A DNA stretch of 64,000 nucleotides from JAKQDH01 sp029558835 (GTDB lineage: Bacteria; Planctomycetota; Phycisphaerae; UBA1845): positions 1 to 64,000 of the forward strand of contig DAOQSN010000005.1 of NCBI GenBank assembly GCA_035356615.1. The letters run 5' to 3'. The notes beneath the pieces were generated by a model. That model had not been told where the DNA came from. It searched no databases and saw nothing but the letters and a program-made list of their open reading frames with translations. Shown one piece after another: positions 32,508-41,180 of the stretch. A program made the translations under genes and the position numbers. Position 1 is the stretch's first letter, and every line of letters begins with the position of its first letter.

Positions 32508-32537
32508 CGAGCCCGTCTGGTGCACCAGTCGGGCTCG
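32508..32537 (+). terminator. Long hairpin between rpsG and fusA
   Basis: A 30-base near-perfect palindrome (CGAGCCCG-T-CTGG, loop TGCA, CCAG-T-CGGGCTCG) pairs over 12 bp with one T-T mismatch. The following TTCGCT is only weakly T-rich. It could be a partial terminator, an attenuator, an mRNA processing site or a protein-binding site setting fusA expression apart from rpsLG. Confidence 0.5.
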
Positions 32538-32609
32538 TTCGCTAAGAGTGCTTGGCGGGACTCGTTCCTCCGTGCGGGGTGAGCGGCGAGGGCAAGTGGG
32601 TGCGGCATC

Positions 32610-34685
32610 ATGAGCGTTGATCTGCGGACAGTACGGAACATCGGCATCGCCGCGCACATTGACGCCGGCAAGACCACGACGACCGAACGCGTCCTGTACT
32701 ACACCGGATGTACCCATCGAATGGGCGACGTCGATGACGGGACCACCGTTACCGACTACGACGAGCAGGAACAGCAACGCGGCATCACCATCTACTCGGT
32801 GGCGGTGAGCTGCCCCTGGAAGGGACACACGATCAACCTGATCGATACGCCGGGGCACGTGGATTTCACGGCCGAGGTGGAGCGGTCGCTGCGCGTGCTC
32901 GACGGGATGGTGGCCGTCTTCGATGCCCGGGAGGGAGTGGAGGCCCAGTCCGAGACGGTCTGGCGGCAGGCGGACAAGTATCACGTTCCGCGCCTGTGCT
33001 TCATCAACAAGATGGACCGGCTCGGGGCGGATTTCGAGCGGGCGGTCGCTTCCCTGCGGGAGAAACTGCACGCGCGTCCGCTGGTGATCGAGCTTCCCAT
33101 CGGAGCGGGCGACACGTTCACGGGAGTGATCGATCTGATCGAGATGCGGGCCTTGTACTTCAAGACCGCGGAACTCGGGGGGACGTTGGAGGCCGGTCCG
33201 ATTCCCGAGGAGTTGCTGCAGCGCGCCGGTGAGTTGCGGGCCCAGCTCTGCGAGGCCCTGGCGGAACGCTGTGAAGTCCTCATGGAGAAGTACGTCAACG
33301 AGGAGCGGATTCCGCCGGCCGACATTCGCCGGGCCCTGCGCGAGTTGACGGTCAGCGGTGCCGGCCAGCCCGTGTTGTGTGGCAGTGCGCTGCGCTACGT
33401 GGGCATTCAACCGATGCTGGATGCGGTCTGTGATTACCTCCCTAGTCCGCTTGACATGCCGCCGGTGGAAGGAACCGACCCGCAGCGACCGGAGACCACG
33501 CGCCAGTTGCGGTGCGACCCTGCCGGTCCGCTGGCGGCGCTGGTATTCAAGGTGCTGCCGGAGAAGCCGGTCGATCTGTTCTTCGTTCGCGTATACTCGG
33601 GGACGCTCAAACCCAGCTCACGGGTACTCAACAGCGCGAGCGGCGGGAAAGAGAACGTCACGCGCGTTTACCGGATGTTCGCGAAGCGCCGCGAACAACT
33701 CGACAAAGCCGAGGCGGGCGACATCGTGGCCATCGTGGGCCCCAAGAACGTGTTGACGGGGCACACCCTCTGTGACCCGCGTCACCCTGTCGTTCTGGAG
33801 TCGATTCAGTTTCCGGAGACGGTTATCAGCGTCTCCATCGAGCCGCGATCCTCGCGCGACCGGGACAAACTGCTGGAGGCGCTGCACGCCCTGGAGCGCC
33901 AGGACCCGACCATCCGCATGACCGTCAACGCCGAAACGGGTCAGACTCTTCTTGCCGGCATGGGTGAGCTGCACTTGGAAGTCGTGGTGCACCGCCTGAA
34001 GTGCGACATGAACGTTGAGGTCCACGTCGGCCGGCCGCAGGTCTCGTACCGGGAGACGGTGCGGGGCGTCGGACTCGGGGAGGGGCGGTTTGCGCGCCAG
34101 ACCGGGGGGCGGGCGCACTTCGCGGCAGTGCGTCTGCGAGTTGAGCCGCGGGCGCATGTCCCGGGGCGACCGAACTTCGAGATCGTCCGGGACCTACCGC
34201 CGGATTCGCTGCTGCCGCTGTATCTAGCCGCAATTGAGGCCGGTGTGGCGGATGCTGCTCAGAGCGGTCCTTTGGGGGGATACCCGGTCATTGATTGGCG
34301 AGTGACTGTACTGGGGGGCGAGCAACATCAGACGGATAGCTCCGAACTGGCCTTCGAAAGTGCCGGGCGCATCGCGTTCTACGACGCCATGCAGAAGGCG
34401 GGGCCCGTGTTGCTGCAACCCATCATGTCCGTTGAGGTTACGACGCCGGACGAGTATCTGGGCGCCATTATCGGCGACCTGAACGGACGGGGGGCGGAGG
34501 TGCGGGAGACCGAGCTGCGCGGCAGCGAGCGCGTGATCCGCGCGGAAGTGCCGCTGGCGGAGCTGTTTGGGTACGTGACGAAGCTGCGCAGCGTGTCCCA
34601 GGGTCGGGCGGCCGCCAGTGTGACGCCGTTGCACTATTCAGCGGTTCCCGCAGATGTCGCTCGCGCTTTGGTGGGTGGCGTCTGA
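32610..34685 (+). CDS. fusA: Elongation factor G (divergent)
   Basis: The 691-aa translational GTPase has P-loop AHIDAGKT (14-21), switch I QRGITIYS, DTPGH, and NKMD near 130, followed by domains II-V. It catalyses translocation and, with RRF, ribosome recycling. The domain IV segment normally reading GGRGQYGHV is GGRAHFAAV, and the loop before LAGYPV is also atypical. The protein is therefore more divergent than its neighbours. From known EF-G phylogeny, planctomycetes carry several EF-G paralogues, so this copy may be specialised despite its str-operon location. Tuf does not follow it; rpsJ does, after a promoter. Confidence 0.93.
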   Translation: MSVDLRTVRNIGIAAHIDAGKTTTTERVLYYTGCTHRMGDVDDGTTVTDYDEQEQQRGITIYSVAVSCPWKGHTINLIDTPGHVDFTAEVERSLRVLDGMVAVFDAREGVEAQSETVWRQADKYHVPRLCFINKMDRLGADFERAVASLREKLHARPLVIELPIGAGDTFTGVIDLIEMRALYFKTAELGGTLEAGPIPEELLQRAGELRAQLCEALAERCEVLMEKYVNEERIPPADIRRALRELTVSGAGQPVLCGSALRYVGIQPMLDAVCDYLPSPLDMPPVEGTDPQRPETTRQLRCDPAGPLAALVFKVLPEKPVDLFFVRVYSGTLKPSSRVLNSASGGKENVTRVYRMFAKRREQLDKAEAGDIVAIVGPKNVLTGHTLCDPRHPVVLESIQFPETVISVSIEPRSSRDRDKLLEALHALERQDPTIRMTVNAETGQTLLAGMGELHLEVVVHRLKCDMNVEVHVGRPQVSYRETVRGVGLGEGRFARQTGGRAHFAAVRLRVEPRAHVPGRPNFEIVRDLPPDSLLPLYLAAIEAGVADAAQSGPLGGYPVIDWRVTVLGGEQHQTDSSELAFESAGRIAFYDAMQKAGPVLLQPIMSVEVTTPDEYLGAIIGDLNGRGAEVRETELRGSERVIRAEVPLAELFGYVTKLRSVSQGRAAASVTPLHYSAVPADVARALVGGV

Positions 34686-34830
34686 TGGGGCAGGCGGGAC
34701 CTTTCGACTTGAAGGGAGATTGAGGCTGGGGGGAGCGTTGGGAGTAGGACGGGGTGAGTGAGGGCGACGGTAGCGTGGGGTGGGGAGGGTGGTGTCGGAC
34801 GGGTGGTAAACAAATGTCGAAAAGACCCCG

Positions 34831-34858
34831 TTGACATTGGAAATGAAGCCCGTATGCT
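34831..34858 (+). promoter_or_regulatory. Strong sigma70-type promoter of the S10-spc-alpha block
   Basis: A perfect TTGACA (34831-34836) and TATGCT (34853-34858) are separated by 16 bases. The predicted start near 34865 gives a leader of about 60 bases before rpsJ. It lies in the 241-base fusA-rpsJ gap and would drive the downstream ribosomal protein genes independently of fusA. Confidence 0.75.
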
Positions 34859-34926
34859 ACCGGGTCTATCGCCGCCTGGAGCAGGGGTCGGCGGGTAAGG
34901 GACTTGTAGGCAAGGGTTTACGAGGC

Positions 34927-35238
34927 GTGACTGCGAAAAACCGAATCCGTATCCGAATGGAAGCGTACGATCCGCGGGCGCTGGACTCCTCGGCGCGCGA
35001 GATCGTGGAGCACGCTAAGCGAACCAGCGCCCGCGTGCACGGACCCATCCCGTTGCCGACTCGCATTGAACGCTACACGGTGTTGCGAGGCCCGCACATC
35101 GACAAGAAGTCGCGGGAGCAGTTTGAGATGCGCACCCACAAGCGCATCATCGACATCACGGAGCCGACGGCGCGCACCATGGAAGCGCTCAACCGCCTGA
35201 TTGTGCCCGCCGGTGTGTTTGTCAAGATCAGAACGTAA
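34927..35238 (+). CDS. rpsJ: 30S ribosomal protein S10
   Basis: GTG 34927 gives a 103-aa protein, the standard S10 length, starting VTAKNRIRIRMEAYD. A longer in-frame start at 34831 was rejected because it coincides with the -35 box. Conserved segments are VHGPIPLPTRIERYTVLRGP and the C-terminal RIIDITEPTARTMEALNRL. S10 also serves as NusE in antitermination, binding NusB and NusG. GAGG stands close upstream of the GTG. Confidence 0.95.
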   Translation: MTAKNRIRIRMEAYDPRALDSSAREIVEHAKRTSARVHGPIPLPTRIERYTVLRGPHIDKKSREQFEMRTHKRIIDITEPTARTMEALNRLIVPAGVFVKIRT

Positions 35239-35388
35239 TCCGTGGACGGTCGAGGCGACCGGTGTGCCGGGAAGTGACACTGGGAGCGGACCGCGAACTC
35301 GGATGAACTACGGACGGAGTCGTGTCCGGGGACACGACCAGGCGTGGCGGGAAATTGCCGCGTTCAGGGCGAGAATGAGCAGGGTGCC

Positions 35389-36039
35389 ATGACGGTAGGG
35401 TTGCTGGGGACCAAAGTCGGGATGACGCGCGTCTTCGGTGACGACGGGTCGGCGCTGCCGGTGACGGTGGTGAAGGCCGGTCCGTGCGTCGTGCTGCAGG
35501 TCAAGGCTCCGGAGCGCGACGGGTACCACGCCCTGCAACTGGGTTTCGGCGACGTGAAGCCGCATCGCTCGACGATGCCGATGATCGGGCACGCGGCCCA
35601 GGCGGGCACGGGCCCCAAGCGTTACGTACGGGAGATCCGGCTGACGGAGCCGGCAAGCGTGCAGGCCGGGGACGTGGTTACGGTGGAGCAGTTCGCGGCC
35701 CACCAGGTGCGGTACGTGGATGTGAGCGGCGTGACGAAGGGGAAGGGATTCGCCGGGGTCATGAAGCGGCACGGGTTCGGGGGGCAGAAGAGTTCGCACG
35801 GGGTGGAGCGCAAGCATCGTTCGGCGGGCGGCATCGGCGGTCACGCGACCCGCGGTCACGGGCGCGCGGTGAAGAAGGGCAAGCGCATGGCGGGTCACCT
35901 GGGCCACGTGCGCCGGACGTCGAGTTCGCTGGAGCTGATGAAGGTGGACGCGGCGAACGACCTGCTGCTGATCCGGGGGAGCGTCCCGGGGCCCAACGGC
36001 GGGCTGGTGGTGGTGCGGCAGGCCAAGAAGAAGGGTTAG
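35389..36039 (+). CDS. rplC: 50S ribosomal protein L3
   Basis: The 216-aa product (MTVGLLGTKVGMTRVFGDDG) is a primary assembly protein near the peptidyl transferase centre. The internal loop GFGGQKSSHGVERKHRSAGG with its conserved Gln and basic residues is present, as is the GHLGHVRRTSSSLELMKVD region. The ATG at 35389 was chosen over an upstream in-frame start because it gives the usual N-terminus. Confidence 0.97.
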   Translation: MTVGLLGTKVGMTRVFGDDGSALPVTVVKAGPCVVLQVKAPERDGYHALQLGFGDVKPHRSTMPMIGHAAQAGTGPKRYVREIRLTEPASVQAGDVVTVEQFAAHQVRYVDVSGVTKGKGFAGVMKRHGFGGQKSSHGVERKHRSAGGIGGHATRGHGRAVKKGKRMAGHLGHVRRTSSSLELMKVDAANDLLLIRGSVPGPNGGLVVVRQAKKKG

Positions 36040-36044
36040 CGGGT

Positions 36045-36695
36045 ATGCTGGCGGTTCCAGTCGTCAACCCCAAGGGCGAGCGCACGGGCGAGATGCAGAT
36101 CGACCCGGCGTGGCTGGGTGGAGAAGTCCGCCCACGGCTGATGCATCAGGCCGTGGTCGCGTACCTTGATCACCAGCGGCTGCGCGCGGCGCGGACCAAG
36201 GGACGCGGTGACGTGGCGGGTTCGACCCGGAAGATCTACCGACAGAAGGGCACCGGGAACGCCCGGATGGGAACGATACGGACGTGCGTGCGACGTGGAG
36301 GCGGGCGGGCGTTCGGCAAGAGGGTGCCCGGCGGGCCGAAGGACATCTCGAAGCAGATGCGCCGGCGGGCGCGGGACGGCGCCATCCTTGCCAAGATCCA
36401 GGCGAATGCTGCCTTGATCGTGGACGGGTGGAGTTGTCCGGAACCGAAGACCCGGGCGTTCACGGGGTTGCTGACGGCTTTGGGTGTGGGCGGCAGTTGC
36501 GTGCTGGCGGTCGGCGAGTACGACCGCAACGTGTACTTGTCGGGGCGGAACGTGGCGGGGGCGGAGGTCTGTCCGGTGGATGATCTGAACGCCTACCAGG
36601 TTCTGCGCCGGCGGAAGCTGGTGTTCACGCGGGCGGCGTTCGAGCGGCTGGTGTCGCGCCTGGCGGAGAAGGGTGTCACGGCGGAGTCGGCGTAG
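36045..36695 (+). CDS. rplD: 50S ribosomal protein L4
   Basis: The 216-aa protein has the exit-tunnel loop sequence STRKIYRQKGTGNARMGT and the globular domain with GGGRAFGKRVP. In other bacteria L4 represses the S10 operon; no leader operator was identified here. It starts five bases after the rplC stop codon, suggesting translational coupling. Confidence 0.97.
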   Translation: MLAVPVVNPKGERTGEMQIDPAWLGGEVRPRLMHQAVVAYLDHQRLRAARTKGRGDVAGSTRKIYRQKGTGNARMGTIRTCVRRGGGRAFGKRVPGGPKDISKQMRRRARDGAILAKIQANAALIVDGWSCPEPKTRAFTGLLTALGVGGSCVLAVGEYDRNVYLSGRNVAGAEVCPVDDLNAYQVLRRRKLVFTRAAFERLVSRLAEKGVTAESA

Positions 36696-36710
36696 AGGCG
36701 GGCGGTTGGC

Positions 36711-37022
36711 ATGGACATCTACAACATTGTTCGACGGCCGCTGGTAACCGAGAAGGGGACCCATCAGGCACAGGAGTCGCACGGCGACACCCGCTCGCAG
36801 CCAGCGCGCGGGGGTTCGTATGCGTTTGAGGTGCACCCCGAGGCCACCAAGCCCATGATCCGGGAAGCGGTGGAGAAGATATACAGCGTTCGCGTGCTGG
36901 AGGTCCGCACGGCGAATCGCAAGGGGAAGCCGCGGCGCGTGCGGTACAAGACGGGAAAGACGGTGGACTGGAAGAAGGCCGTGGTCGTGTTGCATCCAGA
37001 CAGCCACATCGACGTGTTCTAG
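36711..37022 (+). CDS. rplW: 50S ribosomal protein L23
   Basis: The 103-aa tunnel-exit protein binds trigger factor and SRP. It begins MDIYNIVRRPLVTEKGTH and continues with an insertion of about ten residues (ESHGDTRSQPARGG) before the conserved YAFEVHPEATKP strand. The C-terminal KAVVVLHPDSHIDVF is typical. Confidence 0.95.
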   Translation: MDIYNIVRRPLVTEKGTHQAQESHGDTRSQPARGGSYAFEVHPEATKPMIREAVEKIYSVRVLEVRTANRKGKPRRVRYKTGKTVDWKKAVVVLHPDSHIDVF

Positions 37023-37073
37023 TGCGCGTCGGCGGGCCGGGCGGGGAGAACGGGCGGAACGGATCGGAGTGCG

Positions 37074-37943
37074 ATGGGCATTCGTAAATACAACCCGACG
37101 TCGCCAGGGCGGCGCCTTTCGACGGTCAACGACCACGCCGAGGTGACGGACAAGCGCAAGCGGGCCGAGAAGAGCCTTTGCGAGCGTCTGGTGCGCAGCG
37201 GCGGGCGCAATCATCATGGGATCACGACGGCGCGGTTTCGCGGCGGCGGGGCGCGGCGTCTGTACCGGCGGATCGACTTCAAGCGGCGCAAGGACGGGGT
37301 TGCGGCGACGGTGGAGGCCATCGAGTACGATCCCAACCGCAGTTGCCACATTGCCCTGCTGAAGTACGCGGACGGCGAGCGGCGGTACATTCTGGCTCCG
37401 GCCGGGCTGCGTGCCGGCGACGTGGTGGAGAGTGGGCCGGGCGTCGAGCCGAAGGTGGGTAACACGCTGCCGCTGGCGAACATCCCGCCCGGGCTGGAAG
37501 TGCACAACGTGGAGATGCACGTCGGGCAGGGCGGTAAGATGGTGCGGAGTGCCGGTACGGCCGCCCGGTTGATGTCCCGGAGCGCGAATTGGGCGGTGCT
37601 GATCCTCCCTTCCGGGGAGATGCGCGAGGTGCGGGTGGAATGCCGGGCGACCATCGGTCAGCTCGGTAACCCGGAGCACCAGAACCTGCGGTGGGGCAAG
37701 GCGGGTCGGATGCGTCACAAGGGTCGCCGGCCGCACGTGCGCGGGGTGGCCCAGAACCCGGTCTCGCACCCGCTGGGCGGTGGTGAGGGGCGCAGCGGCG
37801 GCGGGCGGCACCCGTGCAGCCCGACGGGCGTGCTGGCGAAGGGCGGGCGTACGCGCAACCCGCGCAAGACCTCGAATCCAAGGATTCTGCGGCGGCGGCG
37901 GAGCGTACGGTACGGCGAGTTGCCGCGGCCGAAGAAGCGGTAG
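37074..37943 (+). CDS. rplB: 50S ribosomal protein L2
   Basis: The 289-aa product, near the peptidyl transferase centre, carries the SH3-like and OB domains. The conserved C-terminal WGKAGRMRHKGRRPHVRGVA and HPLGGGEGRSGGG contain the essential His. Start MGIRKYNPTSPGRRL and length fit the family. Confidence 0.98.
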   Translation: MGIRKYNPTSPGRRLSTVNDHAEVTDKRKRAEKSLCERLVRSGGRNHHGITTARFRGGGARRLYRRIDFKRRKDGVAATVEAIEYDPNRSCHIALLKYADGERRYILAPAGLRAGDVVESGPGVEPKVGNTLPLANIPPGLEVHNVEMHVGQGGKMVRSAGTAARLMSRSANWAVLILPSGEMREVRVECRATIGQLGNPEHQNLRWGKAGRMRHKGRRPHVRGVAQNPVSHPLGGGEGRSGGGRHPCSPTGVLAKGGRTRNPRKTSNPRILRRRRSVRYGELPRPKKR

Positions 37944-38042
37944 TTCAGGCGTAGTTGACCAATAGAGCATCGGTTGCGCGCGACCGGGGCGGTCGAACGG
38001 CAACCGACCCCCGCAGGCGGGGGCGTGAGCGCGAGGCGAGCG

Positions 38043-38321
38043 ATGACGCGTTCCCAGAAGAAGGGGCCCTTTGTCGACCCCAAGCTGTTTCAGAAGGTCA
38101 TGGCGGCCAAGAGCGCTGACACGAGCGCGTCGATTCGGACGTGGTCGCGGCGCTGCACGATCGTGCCGGAGTTCATCGGGCACCGGTTCGACGTGCACAA
38201 CGGCAAGACGTTCCACCAGGTGTACGTCACGGAGGATATGGTGGGGCATAAGCTAGGTGAGTTCAGTCCGACGCGGATCTTCCGCGGGCACAGCGGCAAG
38301 AAGGCGGCGGCCAAGAAGTAG
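38043..38321 (+). CDS. rpsS: 30S ribosomal protein S19
   Basis: The 92-aa head protein begins MTRSQKKGPFVDPKLFQKV; GAGG lies seven bases upstream. Conserved VYVTEDMVGHKLGEFSPTR and FRGHSGKKAAAKK follow. An upstream in-frame start would add a non-conserved 23-residue extension. Confidence 0.96.
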   Translation: MTRSQKKGPFVDPKLFQKVMAAKSADTSASIRTWSRRCTIVPEFIGHRFDVHNGKTFHQVYVTEDMVGHKLGEFSPTRIFRGHSGKKAAAKK

Positions 38322-38445
38322 GCAGGCTCCGGGCGGGGCCCGGCAGGGTGGCAACCCGTGCGGGCGGCTGGGGGAGCCCGCGGGCAGGAGGGTTCGTGGG
38401 CGGTACGAGGCGGCGGCGGGGAAGGCGGCAAGCGGGACGGGACGC

Positions 38446-38793
38446 ATGGTCGAGACGATGCGAGTATGGACGGCGAAGCACCGCTTCGCCCGGGTTTCGC
38501 CGCGGAAGGTCCGGCTGGTGATCGGGCTCATTCGCGGGCGTGCCTGCGGGGAGGCGTTGGAGCAACTGCGGTTTACGCCGGGGCGAAGCGTGCGGATGAT
38601 CCGGGACGTGCTGAAGTCCGCGATGGTGAACGCGGACGAGGCTGAGGCGGACATGTCGCGGCTGTACGTCCATGAAGCCCGGGTAGACGGCGGACCTTAT
38701 TACCGGCGTTGGCGGCCGAAGGACCGGGGTCGGGCCCATCCGATCGCCAAGCGGACGAGTCACATCGTGGTGACGGTGAAGGAGCGCCCGTAA
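38446..38793 (+). CDS. rplV: 50S ribosomal protein L22
   Basis: The 115-aa protein lines the exit tunnel. The start at 38446 (MVETMRVWTAKHRFARVSPR) was chosen because the much longer open frame overlaps rpsS. ATG 38458 is an alternative. The beta-hairpin region RWRPKDRGRAHPIAKRTSHI, where macrolide-resistance changes occur in other species, is present. Confidence 0.95.
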   Translation: MVETMRVWTAKHRFARVSPRKVRLVIGLIRGRACGEALEQLRFTPGRSVRMIRDVLKSAMVNADEAEADMSRLYVHEARVDGGPYYRRWRPKDRGRAHPIAKRTSHIVVTVKERP

Positions 38794-38831
38794 GCAGGGC
38801 CAGCCGTGGTGCGGCAGGGTAGGAGCCAAAC

Positions 38832-39524
38832 GTGGGTCAGAAGGTCAATCCGGTCGGTTTGCGGGTGGGAGTCACCGAGGGCTGGCGCTCGCGGTGGTTC
38901 GCGCCGAAAGCGGCGTTCGGGGAGTTCCTGATCGAGGACCAGAAGATCCGGCGGTTCGTCGATGAGCGTCTGAATCGGCAATCGTCGTATGCGGCCGTGG
39001 CCCGCGTGGAGATCGAGCGGACGCGGGACGAGGTGAAGGTGCTGCTGCACACGGCCCGTCCGGGCATGGTGATCGGTCCGAAGGGGGCGGAGGTGGACCG
39101 GCTGCGCGAGGCGCTGGAGGACCTGATCGACCGGAAGGTGAGCGTGAACATCGTCGAGATCAAGCAGCCCGACAGCAATGCCCGGCTGGTGGCGGAGGCG
39201 ATCTCGGAGCAGTTGAAGAAGCGGGCGGCGTTCCGGCGGGTGATGAAGACGCGGCTGGAGTCGGCGATGTCGGCAGGCGCGAAGGGCGTCAAGATCACGT
39301 GTTCGGGCCGGCTGGGCGGGGCGGAAATGGCCCGCTGTGAGACCCAGATCCGCGGCTCGATTCCGCTGCACACGCTGCAGGCGAATATTGATTATGGCGT
39401 GGCGACCTGCCGGACCACTTCCGGCGCCATCGGGATCAAGGTGTGGGTATACCACGGGCGCTACGGAGAGGTGGTGGAGCAGGCGGAGGCGGCGCCGCGT
39501 CCCCGGCGGGGCAGGCGGGGCTAG
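38832..39524 (+). CDS. rpsC: 30S ribosomal protein S3
   Basis: The 230-aa protein has an N-terminal MGQKVNPVGLRVGVTEGWRS, a KH domain (ARPGMVIGPKGAEVDRLREA) and the C-terminal domain (GVKITCSGRLGGAEMARCE). With S4 and S5 it forms the mRNA entry channel and helicase. Confidence 0.98.
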   Translation: MGQKVNPVGLRVGVTEGWRSRWFAPKAAFGEFLIEDQKIRRFVDERLNRQSSYAAVARVEIERTRDEVKVLLHTARPGMVIGPKGAEVDRLREALEDLIDRKVSVNIVEIKQPDSNARLVAEAISEQLKKRAAFRRVMKTRLESAMSAGAKGVKITCSGRLGGAEMARCETQIRGSIPLHTLQANIDYGVATCRTTSGAIGIKVWVYHGRYGEVVEQAEAAPRPRRGRRG

Positions 39525-39554
39525 CGGCGTGGCCAGGGACCGGGAGTTGCGACG

Positions 39555-39974
39555 ATGGCATTGATGCCCAAGCGAGTGAAGTGGCGGAAGAGTCAGCGTG
39601 GGAAGCTGCGCGGGTACGCCCTGCGCGGGAACACGGTGGCCTTCGGTGAGTACGGGCTGCAGTGCCTGGGCACGGGTTGGATCACGGGGCGCCAGATTGA
39701 GGCAGGGCGGGTGGCGGCTAACCACTTCCTGCACCGCGAGGGGAAGGTATACGTGCGGATCTTCCCGCATAAGCCGGTGTCGGCCAAGCCCCTGGAGACC
39801 CGTATGGGTAAGGGGAAAGGCGACCCGGAGTTCTGGGTAGCGTGCGTGAAAGAGGGCACGGTGCTGTACGAGATTGCAGGTGTGGAGGAAGAGGTGGCCC
39901 GGTCCGCCTTGGCACGCGTGTCCCATAAGATGCCTTTCCGGTGCCGGTTTGTGCGGCGGAGGCATGGGCTGTAG
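39555..39974 (+). CDS. rplP: 50S ribosomal protein L16
   Basis: The 139-aa protein begins MALMPKRVKWRKSQRGK and has GLQCLGTGWITGRQIEAGR, RIFPHKPVSAKPLETRMGKG and a conserved basic C-terminus. It organises the A-site tRNA pocket. Length is normal. Confidence 0.97.
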   Translation: MALMPKRVKWRKSQRGKLRGYALRGNTVAFGEYGLQCLGTGWITGRQIEAGRVAANHFLHREGKVYVRIFPHKPVSAKPLETRMGKGKGDPEFWVACVKEGTVLYEIAGVEEEVARSALARVSHKMPFRCRFVRRRHGL

Positions 39975-40024
39975 ACGGGCCGACGTGACGGCGGGCAACC
40001 AGGCGGAAGACAGCGGGAGCGCCC

Positions 40025-40273
40025 ATGAAGATCGGTGAGTTTCGGGACATGCAGACGGACGAGCTCCATCACGAGCTTGAGCGCATCCGCCGGCGTCTTT
40101 TCGACCTGCGGGCGCAAGCAGTGACGGAGAAGCTGGAGAACCCCAACCAGTTGACGGCGGGGCGCCGGGACGTGGCGCGCATCCTGACGGTGCTGCGGCA
40201 GCGTGGGGAACTCGGCGTCGAGGAGAAGCAGCACCACATGGAGTCGCTGGCGGGACCGCGGAAGCGGCGGTAG
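40025..40273 (+). CDS. rpmC: 50S ribosomal protein L29
   Basis: The 82-aa two-helix protein at the tunnel exit (MKIGEFRDMQTDELHHELER) has the conserved LFDLRAQAVTEKLENPNQL segment. It is about 15 residues longer than usual, with a basic C-terminal extension ending GPRKRR. Confidence 0.95.
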   Translation: MKIGEFRDMQTDELHHELERIRRRLFDLRAQAVTEKLENPNQLTAGRRDVARILTVLRQRGELGVEEKQHHMESLAGPRKRR

Positions 40274-40368
40274 CGGCGCAGGCCGGGGGGCTGGCGGTGC
40301 CCGTTGCCGGCAGGCGTTGGGGTGGGGCAGGCAGCGGCCGGGCAAGGGCGTTCTGAAGGGACGTGGCG

Positions 40369-40668
40369 ATGACGCAGACCGAAGTGACTCAGGCACGCGG
40401 GGCGACGCGCGGGCGGCTGGTGAGACGCACGGGAACCGTGGTTTCGGCCGGCCGGCAGAAGACGATCAAGATCCGCTGTGATTACCTGGCCATGGCGCCG
40501 AAGTACGGCAAGTACGTGCGCCGCCGGACGACCCTGCACGCGCACGATGAGAAGAACGAAGCGAAGGTCGGGGACGTGGTGGAAGTGGCGGCGTGCCGGC
40601 GGCTGTCGAAGACGAAGGCGTGGCGGCTGCTGAGGATTGTGAGGCGCATCGAGGGCGGAGGGGCGTAG
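40369..40668 (+). CDS. rpsQ: 30S ribosomal protein S17
   Basis: The 99-aa OB-fold protein binds 16S rRNA helix 11. The core GTVVSAGRQKTIKIRCDYL and GKYVRRRTTLHAHDEKNEAK is recognisable. A 15-residue N-terminal extension precedes it. ATG 40369 is preferred to a GTG two codons upstream on ribosome-binding-site spacing. Confidence 0.94.
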   Translation: MTQTEVTQARGATRGRLVRRTGTVVSAGRQKTIKIRCDYLAMAPKYGKYVRRRTTLHAHDEKNEAKVGDVVEVAACRRLSKTKAWRLLRIVRRIEGGGA

Positions 40669-40710
40669 CAGGCCCCGAAGGCGGATGGTCGGTGGCGCGG
40701 GAGCGGCGGC

Positions 40711-41124
40711 ATGATCCAACTGCAAACGATGGTCGACGTGTGCGATAACACCGGGGCGAAGGCCGCCATGGTGTTTAACGTGTACAAGGGCAGTACCGCC
40801 CGACCGGGAAAGGCGCGGCTGAAAGTCGCGCGCATCGGGGATCTGGTCCTGGTGGCGGTGAAGAAGAGCCTGCCCAATAGCGAGTTCTCCGGCGGCGCGG
40901 ACCGCAAGGACCGGGCGAAGCGCCGGAAGGCGAAGGCGGTGGTGGTGCGCACGCGGGCGCCGTTTCGCCGCAAGGACGGCAGCTACGTGCGGTTTGACAG
41001 CAACGCGGTGGTCCTGCTCGACGACAAGAACGAGCCGCGCGGGACGCGGGTCTTTGGAGCGGTGGCGCGGGAGTTGCGCGAGAGCTACATGAAGATCGTG
41101 TCGCTGGCCGAGGAGGTCGTGTAG
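40711..41124 (+). CDS. rplN: 50S ribosomal protein L14 (with insertion)
   Basis: The 137-aa product begins MIQLQTMVDVCDNTGAKAAM and ends with the conserved RGTRVFGAVARELRE. Bacterial L14 is nearly always 122 residues. Here about 15 extra basic residues lie after LVAVKKSLPNSEF (GGADRKDRAKRRKAK), between two conserved strands, and must extend a loop at the L14/L19 surface. Confidence 0.96.
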   Translation: MIQLQTMVDVCDNTGAKAAMVFNVYKGSTARPGKARLKVARIGDLVLVAVKKSLPNSEFSGGADRKDRAKRRKAKAVVVRTRAPFRRKDGSYVRFDSNAVVLLDDKNEPRGTRVFGAVARELRESYMKIVSLAEEVV

Positions 41125-41180
41125 GGCGGGCGGAACCGGCGGGACCGGACGGGCAGGCCGGGCGGAGGTCAGGTGCGACC

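Noticed and set aside
34831..34926. An N-terminal extension of S10 starting at TTG
   Set aside because: The TTG is part of a consensus -35 box, and the extension is not S10-like; the GTG at 34927 gives the normal length.
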